This document shows positions 6,576-8,022 of a stretch of 8,022 bases of DNA, piece after piece. Source of the DNA: Phycisphaerales bacterium (GTDB lineage Bacteria > Planctomycetota > Phycisphaerae > Phycisphaerales > SM1A02). Under the pieces are notes generated by a model that made no database searches, was not told where the DNA came from, and saw nothing but the letters and a program-made list of their open reading frames with translations. Positions within the stretch are counted from its first letter, which is position 1. Every line of letters starts with the position of its first letter. Where the stretch lies: NCBI GenBank assembly GCA_018882625.1, contig VERO01000099.1:1-8022 (forward strand), read 5' to 3'. Made by a program: the position numbers and the translations under genes.

Positions 6576-7864
6576 GGGCGCGATGGTACGGAGGTGGTGT
6601 GCGCGAGACGGACCAGCAGTGCCGCCAGCAGCGACGCGCGCTCCGGGAGGCTCTCGGTGACGATGAACTCGTCGCCGCGGTGCATGTTGCCGCCGCGCAC
6701 GCCCAGGCCATCGAGGCATGGAAGCCCCGCATCCTGGAGCACATTCGCGTCGGAGACGCCTCCGGTGCTGCCTGTCCCTGAACCAGTCCCGATCCCGAGC
6801 TCGCTTGCGCACGCGATCGCCATGTCAGCCAGCCCAAGCACCTGAGGTGTCGCGTCCTTCGGAGGCCGGTTGTGCGCGATCCGGACCGCGATGCGCGGCA
6901 CGTCGCCCTCGGACCCGCGCGACAGGGACATCAGCGCCTGCTCCATCTGCTGGCCATCGCGGCGTGACCGGTAGCGCATCGCGCCCCACGCCGATGCGCG
7001 ATCCGGCACGATGTTGGTCGCCTCGCCTCCCTCGAGAGGCCCGATGTTGACCGTGCGACCCGCGTCGACATCGGAGATCGCCAGCGCCGACATCACGGCA
7101 CCGGCAAGCAACCCCACCGCAGAGATGCCCGCCGCGAAGTCGCGCCCGGCGTGCGCCGCACGGCCGATCGCATCGATCCGGAACTGCGCAGCGCCCGGGC
7201 GGGCCACCACGAACGCGCCATCCGCCATCGGCGGCTCCGTCACGAGTCCAACATCATGTCCGGACGCCAGCGCGCGCAGCGCACGCATGCTCGCGAAGCT
7301 GCCCACTTCCTCGTCTGCATTCAGCGCGAGCGTCCACGCGAGCGGGACACCGAGCGCCTGCACTGCCTCGAGCGCCGCGAGTGCCGCGACCACGCCGCCC
7401 TTCATGTCGACCGCACCGGGACCGCAGCGGCGACCGCCGCACTCGGGTCCGAGCTCGCGAAAGTCGCCATGCGGATCGTGCACCGTGTCCATGTGGCACG
7501 CGACCAGCACACGCAGGCCTGCGCCACGCGCGGCACCAGGCCGTGCGGCCGCCCCCGCACGCGCAGAGGCCTCGACGCTGCCCGCACGGGCGCCGCCGCG
7601 GATCACGAGCACGTCGCCGCGATCCCGCACCACACCGGGCCGCTGACCCTCCCGCAACCAGTCAGGCCGCGGCTCGCCCGGCATCCGCTCCACGCTGGCG
7701 CCGAGCCCGGCTGCACGCGCGACGCACCACGCGCGTGCCTGCTCGAGGCCGGCGCAGTCTCCCCACCCTGTGGGGATCGCCACAAGCTGCTCGAGTTCGC
7801 GCATCCAGCGCCTCTCCCGCTCGCGGATCCACGCCGAGAGATCGACTGCGCGCACGTCGCTCAC
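6572..7864 (-). CDS. M20 metallopeptidase, carboxypeptidase G2-like; candidate N-succinylglutamate desuccinylase
   Basis: A 430-residue di-zinc amidohydrolase of family M20. Visible motifs match carboxypeptidase G2 in order: CHMDTV (His124, Asp126), GPGAVDMKGG (bridging Asp153), NADEEVGS (catalytic Glu185, zinc ligand Glu186), TEPP (Glu210), the dimerisation-domain GRAAHAG (His238), E-x-TNIVP near 281-287, and GNMHRGDE (zinc ligand His395). All catalytic and metal positions are present and there is no signal peptide, so it is probably active and cytoplasmic. CPG2-type enzymes release C-terminal glutamate from N-acyl-glutamates. Sitting directly upstream of the AstC-, AstA- and AstD-type genes, it could cleave N-succinylglutamate to succinate and glutamate, the job normally done by the unrelated M14 enzyme AstE; this is inference. 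Alternatives are DapE-like desuccinylase or a dipeptidase. Residues about 90-116 form an Ala/Arg/Gly-rich insertion before the first metal motif. GTG start with a GGAG 8 nt upstream; the stop overlaps the next start (ATGA). Confidence 0.88.
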   Translation of the reverse strand: MSDVRAVDLSAWIRERERRWMRELEQLVAIPTGWGDCAGLEQARAWCVARAAGLGASVERMPGEPRPDWLREGQRPGVVRDRGDVLVIRGGARAGSVEASARAGAAARPGAARGAGLRVLVACHMDTVHDPHGDFRELGPECGGRRCGPGAVDMKGGVVAALAALEAVQALGVPLAWTLALNADEEVGSFASMRALRALASGHDVGLVTEPPMADGAFVVARPGAAQFRIDAIGRAAHAGRDFAAGISAVGLLAGAVMSALAISDVDAGRTVNIGPLEGGEATNIVPDRASAWGAMRYRSRRDGQQMEQALMSLSRGSEGDVPRIAVRIAHNRPPKDATPQVLGLADMAIACASELGIGTGSGTGSTGGVSDANVLQDAGLPCLDGLGVRGGNMHRGDEFIVTESLPERASLLAALLVRLAHTTSVPSRP

Positions 7865-8022
7865 GGCACGCGCTCCATCACCGCGACCGCATCCGTGGGG
7901 ACACCGATCGCATCAAGGTCGACCACGCCCTCGAACGCAGTCACCGCAGGACCCGTCATCATCACCGCATGACCGATTCCGGGCCATTCGACCTGCAGGT
8001 GGCCGCCTGGCAAGCGCACATC
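7861..8022 (-). CDS. dapF: Diaminopimelate epimerase, C-terminal end (5' part outside window)
   Basis: DapF interconverts LL- and meso-diaminopimelate in the cytoplasm, the step that supplies meso-DAP for peptidoglycan and lysine synthesis. Only the last 53 residues are visible, and the frame is open to the window edge. They carry the family's C-terminal signature: a VRLPGG turn, a short L-x-V-x-W strand and then the MTGPA motif followed by V-x-x-F-E-G, as in the end of E. coli DapF. The catalytic cysteines lie upstream, outside the window. There are about 30 residues after MTGPA, somewhat more than in E. coli. The TGA stop lies inside the GTG start of the next gene (GTGA overlap), which indicates cotranscription with the succinyl-pathway genes downstream. 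Family assignment rests on a short but characteristic segment. Confidence 0.85.
   Translation of the reverse strand, partial: DVRLPGGHLQVEWPGIGHAVMMTGPAVTAFEGVVDLDAIGVPTDAVAVMERVP
7873..7876 (-). promoter_or_regulatory. Shine-Dalgarno site for the M20 peptidase gene
   Basis: On the minus strand a GGAG lies 8 nt before the GTG codon at 7864-7862, inside the end of dapF. It supports choosing this GTG as the start of the M20 gene even though it overlaps the dapF stop codon. Confidence 0.6.

Noticed and set aside
5125..6837. In-frame extension upstream of astA that would give a 957-residue protein
   Set aside because: The extension is an out-of-frame reading of the aminotransferase gene (Arg/Gly-rich, no domain). 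AstA homology begins exactly at the ATG at 5124, which has a Shine-Dalgarno.
5175..6845. Long plus-strand open frame opposite the aminotransferase gene
   Set aside because: Arg/His/Glu/Ala-rich translation with no recognisable domain, fully antisense to a conserved PLP enzyme.
6572..7864. Calling the M20 gene dapE because it adjoins dapF
   Set aside because: Local motifs and length fit carboxypeptidase G2 better than DapE, and the other operon partners are AST enzymes; kept only as an alternative.

Overview
This is a GC-rich bacterial window in which every recognisable gene lies on the minus strand, so the biological order runs from high to low coordinates. No rRNA, tRNA, CRISPR array or mobile element was seen. 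The mix of genes suggests Planctomycetota, perhaps a Phycisphaerales-like lineage: a lamin-tail/PPC/MopE-repeat secreted protein beside a compact amino-acid operon. Myxococcota are also rich in MopE-type repeats, so this taxonomic call is an inference.

Layout, in transcription order. 8022-7861: the last 53 residues of diaminopimelate epimerase (DapF). 7864-6572: an M20 metallopeptidase resembling carboxypeptidase G2. 6575-5124: a divergent class III aminotransferase in the AstC position. 5124-3964: arginine/ornithine N-succinyltransferase (AstA) with an extra basic tail. 3967-2420: N-succinylglutamate 5-semialdehyde dehydrogenase (AstD). These five genes are joined by four overlapping stop/start junctions (GTGA, ATGA, TGATG, ATGA), so they look like one translationally coupled operon. 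A 117-base gap with small inverted repeats follows. Then comes a large secreted protein (2302 down past base 1) with a signal peptide, a lamin-tail-like domain, a PPC-like beta domain and at least five full Asp/Cys-rich MopE-type metal-binding repeats.

How the genes may work together. AstA, the aminotransferase and AstD give the steps from ornithine to N-succinylornithine, N-succinylglutamate semialdehyde and N-succinylglutamate. The usual last enzyme (AstE, family M14) and the arginine-specific step (AstB) are not seen. A carboxypeptidase-G2-like enzyme, from a family that releases C-terminal glutamate from N-acyl-glutamates, sits in the same operon and could carry out the last step. As visible here, the gene set is complete for ornithine catabolism to glutamate and succinate, but not for arginine unless astB lies outside the window. 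This non-canonical AST pathway is the most interesting content of the window.
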